IMG/VR virus record: IMGVR_UViG_3300040801_001975
Coordinates: 1-52,164 of that record
Reading direction: 5' to 3' (one strand)
DNA: 52,164 nt
Source: a virus
Both the position numbers and the translations under genes were made by a program. Position 1 is the stretch's first letter; each line of letters opens with the position of its first letter. Positions 26,333-35,200 of this stretch are shown here, piece after piece. The notes beneath the pieces were generated by a model. That model made no database searches, was not told the DNA's origin, and saw nothing but the letters and a program-made list of their open reading frames with translations.

Positions 26333-28303
26333 ATGGCTTTTACTCTCAAAGACCCTAAAGATACATATCTTGCCATCCTAAATATTGGGGATGCAAATGA
26401 TTCTTTACAAGCTATAGCTACAAAAGTAGTTAGAGACGCAGCGGGATTGGCTTCCTTACTGGAACTTAGCCAGTCTGTGGTCGCTTTTACAGGAATTATG
26501 ACCGCCAATGTAGCAAATGGCATGGTTTTTGACCCTGGGGTGAGCATTACTGCGGACAGTTTAGTCACAGACGGTCTGCTAGACAAGACAGATAATGATG
26601 TTGGAGTCTTTTTTACCGCTGGGAATCCAGAAGGAGCTTTATCCGCAGGAATAGGATCTATAGCTCTTAGACGAGATGGTTCTTCGGGAGCGACAGCGTA
26701 TGTAAAAGAGAGTGGTGTAGGGAACACGGGGTGGACACCTTTCGATCTATACTCTACTTTCCTTGATCTCCTAGACACCCCCGCAGTTTATACCGCAGGA
26801 AAATGGCTTAAGGTTAACGGAGCCGGGACTGCCCTAGAACTTACTGACCCCCCAACCGTTGCTTTGGGGTTATTTACAGATTTAAGTGATACTCCACCTA
26901 GCTATGCTGGTTTTGGGGGTAAAGTAGTTAAGGTAGACGTTGCAGAGGCTGGGTTAACTTTTGGTGATCCGCCAGCATCTACTTTTTTGGATCTAACGGA
27001 TACCCCAGGTGCATATACCCCGGATAAGCTGCTCAAGGTGAACGCTGGGGGCACAGCTATTGAATTTGGTGACCCTCCAGCCGGAACATTTATCGACCAC
27101 CCGGACACTCCAGCCTCATATGTTGGTTCGGCAGGGTACAGAGTAAAGGTTAACGGTACACCAGATGCCCTAACTTTTGTAGCAGATACCTTTCTAAACC
27201 TATCTGATACACCAGGGGTGTACGCTGCAAACCAGTGGGTGAAAGTAAACGCAGGAGGAACAGCACTTGAATTTGTTTCTTCTCCAGCTATCTCTTTTGT
27301 AGGACTGACAGACACCCCGGCTAGTTATGTGGGTGCTGCTGGAGCTTTTGTAGCAGTTAACGCTTCAGCCGATGGTCTTGCATTTATCGGTTCTGGGGCT
27401 AACCAAGGCGAAATCATGTACTTTAATGGTACCGCTTGGACTGCTCTTGCTGTAGGAACGGCTGGGCAAGTTCTGACTACAAATGGTGCAGCCGCGAATC
27501 CGTCATGGGAAGATACTGCGGGTACCTTTGTTGGTCTAACAGATACTCCTGCTGATTACACAGGAGTCGCAGGATACCGTCTACGAGTAAATAGCACCCC
27601 GGATGGTGTGGAATTTATAGACGACAGTTTCCTAACTTTGAATGACACTCCAGCGGCTTATCCGGCAGATTCTGCTTTTGGTTTTGCCCATGTGAACGCT
27701 ACAGAAGATGGCCTTGAATTTCCGGGTAATCCATTATACGAGGCGGCTATGTATGCTCCGTTTACTCCTATAGGAATTATGGCGTACATTGATGCCGATA
27801 GTGGAATATGGGCACCTATTCCTCCCCCTCCTCCTGCGGGAGATCCGCCACCAAGAATGTATCTTATGATGGACCCCTCTAATGATCCTAATACAATTCC
27901 TGGTGGCCCAGGAATTATAGGGGGTTTCCCATTCTGGGATATAATTACAATTTATGTTGGAGAGGTTCAAGGCAACTTCATTGGTGGAGTAGCCGATTAT
28001 ACGCTGCCTTATGCTCTAAACGCAGTTGATCCATTTAGTGCAGAGCTACAATACATGTCCTTAGTAGACATGCTCGTGTCCACTGATTTCGTCCCGGCTG
28101 CCCCAACAGACGGTCAAGCACTAATATACACGATAGCAAACGGTGTTGAGTGGGGAACGGCTGGTGGTGGCGGTGGAGCTAAATATTATGACACTGTTCA
28201 GGAACCTGTGACAAACGGGAACCCTGTAACCCCGGAAATCTTATTTGATTCATCTGGGGATGTAATTATGATCGCAACAACGACAGAATATACGACTCAT
28301 TAA
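26333..28303 (+). CDS. tail fibre protein with eight DTP repeats
   Basis: A 656-residue fibre-type protein. Residues about 143-464 contain eight imperfect units of 29-40 residues with the pattern F-x-x-L-x-D-T-P-x-x-Y ... K-V-N-x-x-x-x-x-L-x-F, a repeat I recognise from other phage tail fibres. The N-terminal 140 residues should be the attachment domain. After the repeats comes a proline-rich hinge (APIPPPPPAGDPPP, about residue 492) and a C-terminal part ending VIMIATTTEYTTH. No endosialidase or chaperone domain is evident. It follows the gpI-like gene directly, the normal place for a fibre. Confidence 0.75.
   Translation: MAFTLKDPKDTYLAILNIGDANDSLQAIATKVVRDAAGLASLLELSQSVVAFTGIMTANVANGMVFDPGVSITADSLVTDGLLDKTDNDVGVFFTAGNPEGALSAGIGSIALRRDGSSGATAYVKESGVGNTGWTPFDLYSTFLDLLDTPAVYTAGKWLKVNGAGTALELTDPPTVALGLFTDLSDTPPSYAGFGGKVVKVDVAEAGLTFGDPPASTFLDLTDTPGAYTPDKLLKVNAGGTAIEFGDPPAGTFIDHPDTPASYVGSAGYRVKVNGTPDALTFVADTFLNLSDTPGVYAANQWVKVNAGGTALEFVSSPAISFVGLTDTPASYVGAAGAFVAVNASADGLAFIGSGANQGEIMYFNGTAWTALAVGTAGQVLTTNGAAANPSWEDTAGTFVGLTDTPADYTGVAGYRLRVNSTPDGVEFIDDSFLTLNDTPAAYPADSAFGFAHVNATEDGLEFPGNPLYEAAMYAPFTPIGIMAYIDADSGIWAPIPPPPPAGDPPPRMYLMMDPSNDPNTIPGGPGIIGGFPFWDIITIYVGEVQGNFIGGVADYTLPYALNAVDPFSAELQYMSLVDMLVSTDFVPAAPTDGQALIYTIANGVEWGTAGGGGGAKYYDTVQEPVTNGNPVTPEILFDSSGDVIMIATTTEYTTH
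26759..27724 (+). repeat. eight in-frame fibre repeats
   Basis: Eight units encoding the DTP-x-x-Y / VN pattern, spaced 87-120 bp apart and diverged at the DNA level, so they are old protein repeats and not a fresh tandem duplication. Confidence 0.7.
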
Positions 28304-28319
28304 ATAGAGGAGAATTAAG

Positions 28320-29186
28320 ATGGCTAGACATCCAGATTTAACAGATGCGGAACTCCACGTACCTGCGTATGTACAGTCCAGTGATCCTGGTGCTGTTGGA
28401 GCGGGGATAGGATGGATTGATACGTCTTTAGGGACCGGGGCTTGGGTATGGAAAATCCGGAACGCAGGAGATACGGATTGGGAAGAAATTGCTGCGGGTA
28501 GTGTTACCGGGCCACCTGCGCCTTCTTTGGGTATCCCTAATTATGATGGTCGTGGGGATGGTAGTTTTGGGTTAGTGTGCCCACAAGTAAGGGTGATCAA
28601 CTATGAACCGTCTACCACTTCTTTTACAGGGAATATTGTAAACTCAGAACCAGATGGGCTTATCTCCACCTTTAGTGACTCTGACCCAACTGGAGCAGGA
28701 TTTCTTGCCCTTCCAGGAACTGTTGTTTTCCATGCTACTTTAACGGATGACACTAATATTACAATCCTAGATGATGGTGAAGGAAATCTATCCAACCCAA
28801 CATACAACGTAACCGGAACTATGAGTTATGATGGGGCTTTTTGGAATCTCACCTTTAATGGCTTAGTCCCTAAAACGGGGACAGATATTACTGTTGATGG
28901 TGAAGCACTTTTTGGTACTCCTACTGCTTCTATTTCTGTTTTTGATTGCATCAAAGCTATACATGGAGGATCAGGCGATTTTAGTTACACTATTAGTGAT
29001 GCAGGTAGTGGTTATGGACCCAATTCAGACCTTGACCCCACACTGGCAATAATTACGTATACTTGTGGGATAGATACACCTCAGTTGTACCTAATAGATA
29101 TTAATGTGTTTGATAATATTTTAGGGGTGACCGCCTATGGTCAACTACAGCTTGTACTACAAGACATTAATGGTCTGTGCCCGTAA
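28320..29186 (+). CDS. fibre-associated protein carrying one shared beta module
   Basis: A 288-residue protein of unknown family. The first 60 residues (e.g. SSDPGAVGAGIGWIDTSLGT, then WKIRNAG) are a short domain common in virion proteins ('dP..vgaG..WiDts......kvRn'). Residues about 109-198 are a copy of the recurring beta module: SEPDGLISTF, ILDDGEGNLSN, VTGTMSYDGAFWNLTF, TDITVDG. The last 90 residues are another beta domain. A GAGGAG precedes the ATG. Placed between two fibre-type genes, it is probably part of the fibre or its base. Confidence 0.6.
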   Translation: MARHPDLTDAELHVPAYVQSSDPGAVGAGIGWIDTSLGTGAWVWKIRNAGDTDWEEIAAGSVTGPPAPSLGIPNYDGRGDGSFGLVCPQVRVINYEPSTTSFTGNIVNSEPDGLISTFSDSDPTGAGFLALPGTVVFHATLTDDTNITILDDGEGNLSNPTYNVTGTMSYDGAFWNLTFNGLVPKTGTDITVDGEALFGTPTASISVFDCIKAIHGGSGDFSYTISDAGSGYGPNSDLDPTLAIITYTCGIDTPQLYLIDINVFDNILGVTAYGQLQLVLQDINGLCP

Positions 29187-29200
29187 TTTTGGAGGGTTAA

Positions 29201-29749
29201 ATGGATTTATATGATCACATTATGGTTCCTGAGGGATTTTTCCAGCTTCATGTTTACGATGCTCCAAGTGGAAAACTTGTAGACTATGTCGAGGGGCACA
29301 ATATTGTTGTAAATGATGGTCGTGAAGCTTTAGCTAGGCTACTAGGGAACCATGATCCTATTTTGAACCCTCCACCATCTGGGGTAACTAGCTGGTATGT
29401 GGACACGTTGTCTTTTGGAGACGGAGGACATGACCCCGATAATATTGGTGACCAAACAATTATGACCCCCGTATTAGTAACAGATACTGATCTATACGGG
29501 ACCAAACATATCAGTAGGCCAGTGACAGTTAGCTGGCCGTCATATCGTAAGGTTGTTTTTGAAGCCACCGTAGAATCAACTGAAGGGAACCATCCTTCTC
29601 CCCCAGCAGTTAACGAGTACTCTGAAGCTGGGCTGTTCTATGGGGATACTCCAGGAACAAGTACGGTTATGTTTGCTCATAAGTCGTTTGGTTACGTAGT
29701 TAAAAACGAAACTATCCGATTGGTGGCAACGTGGACCTTCACCTTCTAG
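29201..29749 (+). CDS. virion-associated fibre/baseplate protein, unknown function
   Basis: A 182-residue protein. The pattern 'vegHNIVVNDGREALARLL' at residues 31-50, a central TLSFGDGGHDP, and a late PAVNEYSEAGLFYG then VVKNETIRLVATWTFTF match a family of small phage tail proteins ('..Nlv...g...la.lL....i..i.fGdG...' and 'sE.GLf......k....l...W.f.f'). I cannot name its activity. A TTGGAGG lies eight bases upstream of the ATG. The next gene overlaps its end by 19 bp. Confidence 0.6.
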   Translation: MDLYDHIMVPEGFFQLHVYDAPSGKLVDYVEGHNIVVNDGREALARLLGNHDPILNPPPSGVTSWYVDTLSFGDGGHDPDNIGDQTIMTPVLVTDTDLYGTKHISRPVTVSWPSYRKVVFEATVESTEGNHPSPPAVNEYSEAGLFYGDTPGTSTVMFAHKSFGYVVKNETIRLVATWTFTF

Positions 29750-32223
29750 TCGAGGCGCGAAAGCGGTCTACCCGACAGAGGGAAAATCAACGTGCAAGAC
29801 AACAACATCTTGGACGAGAAACTAAAACTGTAGGTTCGCTTGGTTGGCGTAGACGAGTTGTGTACATCATGCGAGATTTACACATGCCAACCAATCAACA
29901 GCGGTTAGCCATGTCTATTCTAAACGAGTTAGAGAAGAAGCATGGGGCTGAGTATCTCAACACACAACCGACAGACGCACTTACTAACACTCTTAAAGCT
30001 TTTAAGTTAGACTTTCAGAGAGCAGAAAGAGTTGTTTCCCCCCATCATGTCCGCCCAGGAGTTTCTGGAGTGTATCGTTCTGGGGGGAGATTAACTCAAC
30101 GGTCTAGTTTAGAGCGAAAAGGGGTTCTTGATCCGAGTAAGCCACCGAGCAGTGAGCAACTTCGGATGAATATTGCCCATATTCGAACTAGCTCAATGAA
30201 AAGGCATGAGTTAGCTACTCATCCACATCCAGATGTTCAAAGGCTATACCAAGCTATCAATCCACATAAAGAAAAAATGCGGAAAGATACTGCCGTTGTA
30301 TGGACATCGGATGATAAACCCTTTTATATCTTTGGGAGGATCACAAAACCTGTTCATAGAACCTCTATGGGTAAGGATTACAACATTCTATTTCCTCGGG
30401 CATATGACTACCGAGGAGGGAAAAGAACGATCCCTCTAAACCGTTTGGATGACTATGGGCGGTGGACAAAGTGGTATAACGTAATGCGTTCTAAGGATTT
30501 GTTCAAACTTACTAGATCGCATGAAGCTAAACCGATAGTTTTAAAAGGTAACTTTGACACAGTCATTAGAAAAGCACAAGAAATTGCTTGGGATGAAGCT
30601 AAAGATTTCTACAACACCTACCAAGATTACAAAAAATCCAAAGCAGCCGTGGAAGCCCTAAGAAAGATGTACCGATTGCCGACTGGAGAGCATAAACAAA
30701 TGCCCCCAGAGCATAAGAAAGTACACGATATTGCTTGGGGTGTTTGGCAAGCCGCAGAGGACAAGCTAAAAGGAATAACGCCTAATCATTTAAAAGGCGA
30801 AGCAGCGGAAGAACACCGTAAAAGACTATCCCGCTTAGGGGATAGCTATACATGGTACTTATGGCTTTTAGCCGCAGAAAATCAGTATGGTGTTCGCCTT
30901 CCCGAACGGCAAAAATTGCCCGAGAATGCAAAGTACCCGCATGTTATAAACCCCGTTCAACCGCAACCACAGCATTGGACTATTCAGCCTACAGGTAGAG
31001 AAGAGATCCCACGCTGGGAAGCCGATGTCCTTAGAGGGATTGGATTCTCTCCGGCTGATTTTCGTTCTTTTGAGGTGGCCCTACAGAAATCCGGATATAA
31101 ACTAGGTTACCAAGGGAACAAAGCTATTACACATCTTTGGGTGCCCTTAACTGGAGAACTCATTAACCAATATGGGTTAGATGTTTCTCCTCCAGATATA
31201 AGTGATTATGTCAAAGATGCTAATAAACAACATTCGACTGACTATGTTGTTGGTCGGACTGGTAACAAGGTTGATGTACAACATGATCTACCTATCCCCC
31301 AATATAAATTTAACGGGGGAAATCCAAGGCGAGAATTTTCTTTAATTCCTGCTATTGACTACCTTAGATACTTTGACTCGCCTAAACATGGTGGAGCTAG
31401 ATTAGTTCACGGCCAGCGTTTCTTTGAAGAGCCCCCTAAACGATCCAGAACAAAAGCAGATGATGCTAGTCGTTATAGTGGGATGTCTCGGAAAACGCGA
31501 GAACGAAGTCAAAGTTACCAAATGCGAAAGTATGGTAGATCAGGAATTAGCCCTCGATTTGCATACGATATGGAACGAGTTCGAGCAGATAGAGAAAAAA
31601 TTGCTCGTGAAATCGCTGATAGGATGCTTCAACAACCTATAAAGGATGCTCGTGCCGCAGTTAGCATACGTAGTAAGATCCTTCAAAGACAGAATCTTTC
31701 TACAATTTTACCTGGAAGACGAGATGTTACACACATTTGGCGTGCTCCAGAAAGAACACGAGGCTTTATTCATAGTAAATCAGGTATGTGGGAACTACCC
31801 ACTACCGGCCCGGTAATGAAAACAAAAAGGCATCCTGTTACTGGGCAACTTATGAGAGTTCGCAGACAGCCGATACGGAAACGATACGTTATAAGAAGCA
31901 CGGGTTTCCGCCCTGCCAAAAAACCAGTTCCGGTTACTAAATATGAATTTCATGCTGTTCCAAGACAAGCAATCGCTCCCACTTGGGAGGAGTACTGGGA
32001 GAGCATAATTTCTAGACCAAGGAACGTAACCATTGATGGTGAGACATACACAACGGCGGATGTAGAAAGACATAAGAATGATTATAAACGAGAATACGAT
32101 CAACGATTACGTGCCTTTATTAGAAAAGCCCATTCTAAGGGATTTATTGTTATTGATGGGACCGATGATCGCTATGAGTTAACTCTCGAAGGGAACACGA
32201 TTACTCGGGTAGAGCGCCCTTAA
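29731..32223 (+). CDS. large basic protein of unknown function
   Basis: An 830-residue, Lys/Arg-rich protein with no recognised domain. The start given is GTG 29731, overlapping the upstream gene by 19 bp; ATG 29869 is an alternative that drops a very basic N-terminal segment. The middle has Trp/Tyr-rich helical stretches (DYGRWTKWYNVMRSKDLFKL, AWGVWQAAEDKLKG), and residues about 710-750 are again highly basic. It lacks membrane segments and signal peptide. With the basic proteins at 2825, 6090 and 48194 it forms a set of large, basic, unrecognised proteins, possibly packaged with DNA. Confidence 0.5.
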   Translation: MDLHLLVEARKRSTRQRENQRARQQHLGRETKTVGSLGWRRRVVYIMRDLHMPTNQQRLAMSILNELEKKHGAEYLNTQPTDALTNTLKAFKLDFQRAERVVSPHHVRPGVSGVYRSGGRLTQRSSLERKGVLDPSKPPSSEQLRMNIAHIRTSSMKRHELATHPHPDVQRLYQAINPHKEKMRKDTAVVWTSDDKPFYIFGRITKPVHRTSMGKDYNILFPRAYDYRGGKRTIPLNRLDDYGRWTKWYNVMRSKDLFKLTRSHEAKPIVLKGNFDTVIRKAQEIAWDEAKDFYNTYQDYKKSKAAVEALRKMYRLPTGEHKQMPPEHKKVHDIAWGVWQAAEDKLKGITPNHLKGEAAEEHRKRLSRLGDSYTWYLWLLAAENQYGVRLPERQKLPENAKYPHVINPVQPQPQHWTIQPTGREEIPRWEADVLRGIGFSPADFRSFEVALQKSGYKLGYQGNKAITHLWVPLTGELINQYGLDVSPPDISDYVKDANKQHSTDYVVGRTGNKVDVQHDLPIPQYKFNGGNPRREFSLIPAIDYLRYFDSPKHGGARLVHGQRFFEEPPKRSRTKADDASRYSGMSRKTRERSQSYQMRKYGRSGISPRFAYDMERVRADREKIAREIADRMLQQPIKDARAAVSIRSKILQRQNLSTILPGRRDVTHIWRAPERTRGFIHSKSGMWELPTTGPVMKTKRHPVTGQLMRVRRQPIRKRYVIRSTGFRPAKKPVPVTKYEFHAVPRQAIAPTWEEYWESIISRPRNVTIDGETYTTADVERHKNDYKREYDQRLRAFIRKAHSKGFIVIDGTDDRYELTLEGNTITRVERP

Positions 32224-32241
32224 GACGACGAGGAGAACTAA

Positions 32242-35200
32242 ATGCCTAATATTTATGAACCAGTGATCAATGTACTTGGTTATGGTACTGTTGGCCCTAG
32301 TGGTGGACCAGGAACTGTAGAGCTTTTTGTAGCCACAGACATTTATAGGTACGATATTGATAATCGTCCTTTAGAACATCTGGTTGACAATGATGCAGCT
32401 ATTAAAGCGGCTACAGATGCTCTTGTTGGGGAAATTAGAGACGCTCATTTTGGTCGTCTATGGCCGGATGGGGTGGCCGATTATGACCACAACACCCTGG
32501 ATACTCGTCTTGATAATATGGACGATTTCCTACAAGAGTTCTTCGAAGTTAGAAATGTTCAGTACTCTTCATTTATCCAGTTTTCTAACTTCTTAAAGGA
32601 ACGATTCACCAGTGGGTTCATGAACGGCCCGTTCCCGGATAAATTTATCCGGTCTAACTACTCTATGGAGAACAACGAAATGATGCCTTCTCCATTTGGT
32701 GGTTTTTATGTCCCAGAAAGAGCACAAACAGTACGTGATACAGATACCCCAGATGAAGATACTATTCGGTTGCTGGGGATTGAAACTCGTATTGAACAGG
32801 ATGGTACTAGTTGGAAGGGTAAACGTAAGCCTTTGTACGCCCACGTAAATGGGTTCATTGTTCCTATGCTTAACGAAGCCGGAGGAACAAAGGACGCCTT
32901 AGAAACCATTGATGGTCGTAGAGCAAACGGAACCTGGGGTCCAATCCACATTAACTTCCCTACCGCTCCGAGCACAGGACATCGGTTTGACTTCGCTTTC
33001 TTAGAGGTTTGGCAGAAAGAAGTTATTGTAGGTAGTGACTGGTTCTACCCATATGGTTCTCGTGACTGGTCTGAGTGGGGCAAGGAAACCTTAGCAGTTA
33101 CTGCGGGTGGTGCTACCCATTATGAGGGTCAAATTGACGACCGTAGAGACATGGTCACAAAAGACGAAACAGGCTGGGAATTCTACATCATCCTTCTTGA
33201 TGACCCCAATGATCCCATTGATTGGACACTCCGAGATGGTGAGGGTAACGGTCTTGGTGGACTGGTACCTAATACTTTGGGCGATCCTTGGGGTTATAAC
33301 ATTTCAGGAACGGTTGATCCAAATACACTAGAGTGGTCACTAGACTTTACGGGGGTTGTCCCCCCAGATGGAAAGTACATTGTTGTTTCTCTGAGAACAA
33401 AAGGATTTGAAAACCCAGATAGAGATAACGTTCGTGGGACCATCAGTTTCTTGCCGAATGGTAACTATCTACAGATTCAGCATCGTATTCGTGTGGTTCC
33501 TGGGGTAGACTATGAGAGTTACCCAGAGTGGTTCCAAGATCCTAAAGTGTTAGGTCGCGGACCAAAGGACGCCCCCGTATCTAACTACTTCTACCGGAAT
33601 TCTTTGAATGACTTCCATGACGGCTCAATGTACCATGCTGGTAATGGAAATAGTGCGTCTAAGGTTGCTCTGGGAACACTAGATGGGTATATCTACGCCA
33701 TTCCTATTTGTGTGTGGTCTCGGTATAACTCTGGTCCTTGGACTATCTTAAACCAAAACGGTGGCGTAGACCGCCCAGACGGCGGACATTTCAATAGTAT
33801 TTCGGATAAACAGTTGATCGACCTCCGTCCAGTTATCTTGGCTGAGCGATACAACTTAGAAGCCGCCGCAGAGAATACGCTAGATCGTATTCTCCGTGGG
33901 GAACATCATTCTATTTTCGCTGAAGGCATGACTGACTATGCAGACACAGATACCTGGGTAGGTAATGGTTCTTGGGGAGTAGAGGTACCTGAGCTTTGGC
34001 GAGTACTTCCTAAAGCAGGGACAGGTTTAACCTCGGGGATAAACACTGTTAGAGATATTGGTCTTGCAGATAGTAATGACCCAACCGATGTTGGGCCTTG
34101 GCCGCTACCTATTTATGCTGCACCTATTGCTTTCCATGATGGTATCCGGCAAATCTTCTCTCCACAAGAAGAAGTACAGCAGGTTCCGATTCATATTGAA
34201 GATGTTAGTACCTCAACAAACGCTCTTCCAGATGAGTTGGTTACATACAACAACGTAACCAAAACTATTACTATCAGTACAGAAAGTGCTGATGTTTCAG
34301 GTGCATACTTATCGGCTCTTGGAGGAGTAGAACGAGTTATTAAGGGGGCAATTGTCAATGATAGTTACCCAAGACTGTTTTGGCGTGGTAGCCGTCAGCC
34401 GGTTATCTTAAGTACCCTTTGGCAGGGATTGGGGACTCGTACTGCTACCGCAGTTATTGATGACACAGCCGCTTCTTTTGTTCCTAATGGTGAAATTGAT
34501 GGTTTTGTAGATCTTCTTTACCCCGAGTCTACTGGTATTGCTCGTCCTCTAAAGCAAGTGGACTATGTAGAAGTTAAAGACGGCGCTCAAACGTACAAAA
34601 CGCTGGTCAAAGGAAACGATGATGGTTCTCCAGACTCTAGCGACATTGTAAAATGGAAGCTTGACAACGGGTTAGAACCAGGATTCCAGCTTCCAAGTGG
34701 TGCTTGCTCTAGCCCGGATAACCTGTTTATTTATGTTTGTGATAGCGCGAATAATCGGGTAGTAAAACTGAATGCTTCAACTTTAGCTCAGGTAGCCCAA
34801 TGGCCTACCCCAGTTAATTACCCTGTACCTTCAGTGTTTAACCTTTCACTTCATCTGAAGTACCCTGTAGATGTAGCAGTACATGAAACATCCCCAGGTG
34901 TTTGGGATGTATACGTAGCAGACCGTGAAGACCATAGGATTGTTAAACTGAACCAGGACTTGAATGGTTATTTGGGAGCGTTTGGTACCTCGGGCATCCT
35001 GACAAACGATCCTTTTGACACTGGGGCATTAAACTCTCCTGAAGGTGTCACTGTAGACAGTTCGGGAAACGTTTTTATAGCTGATACTGGGTTATACCGG
35101 TTGATTAAGCTTAACTCTGGGCTGACTTATGTTACCCAGCTTGGGGATGGTGTTAGTAACGCCAGCCAAAATCAGTTCGTCAACCCCACAGGTTTGGATG

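Noticed and set aside
26759-27724. evenly spaced repeats that might be read as a CRISPR-like array
   Set aside because: They are in frame, diverged at DNA level and encode the fibre repeat.
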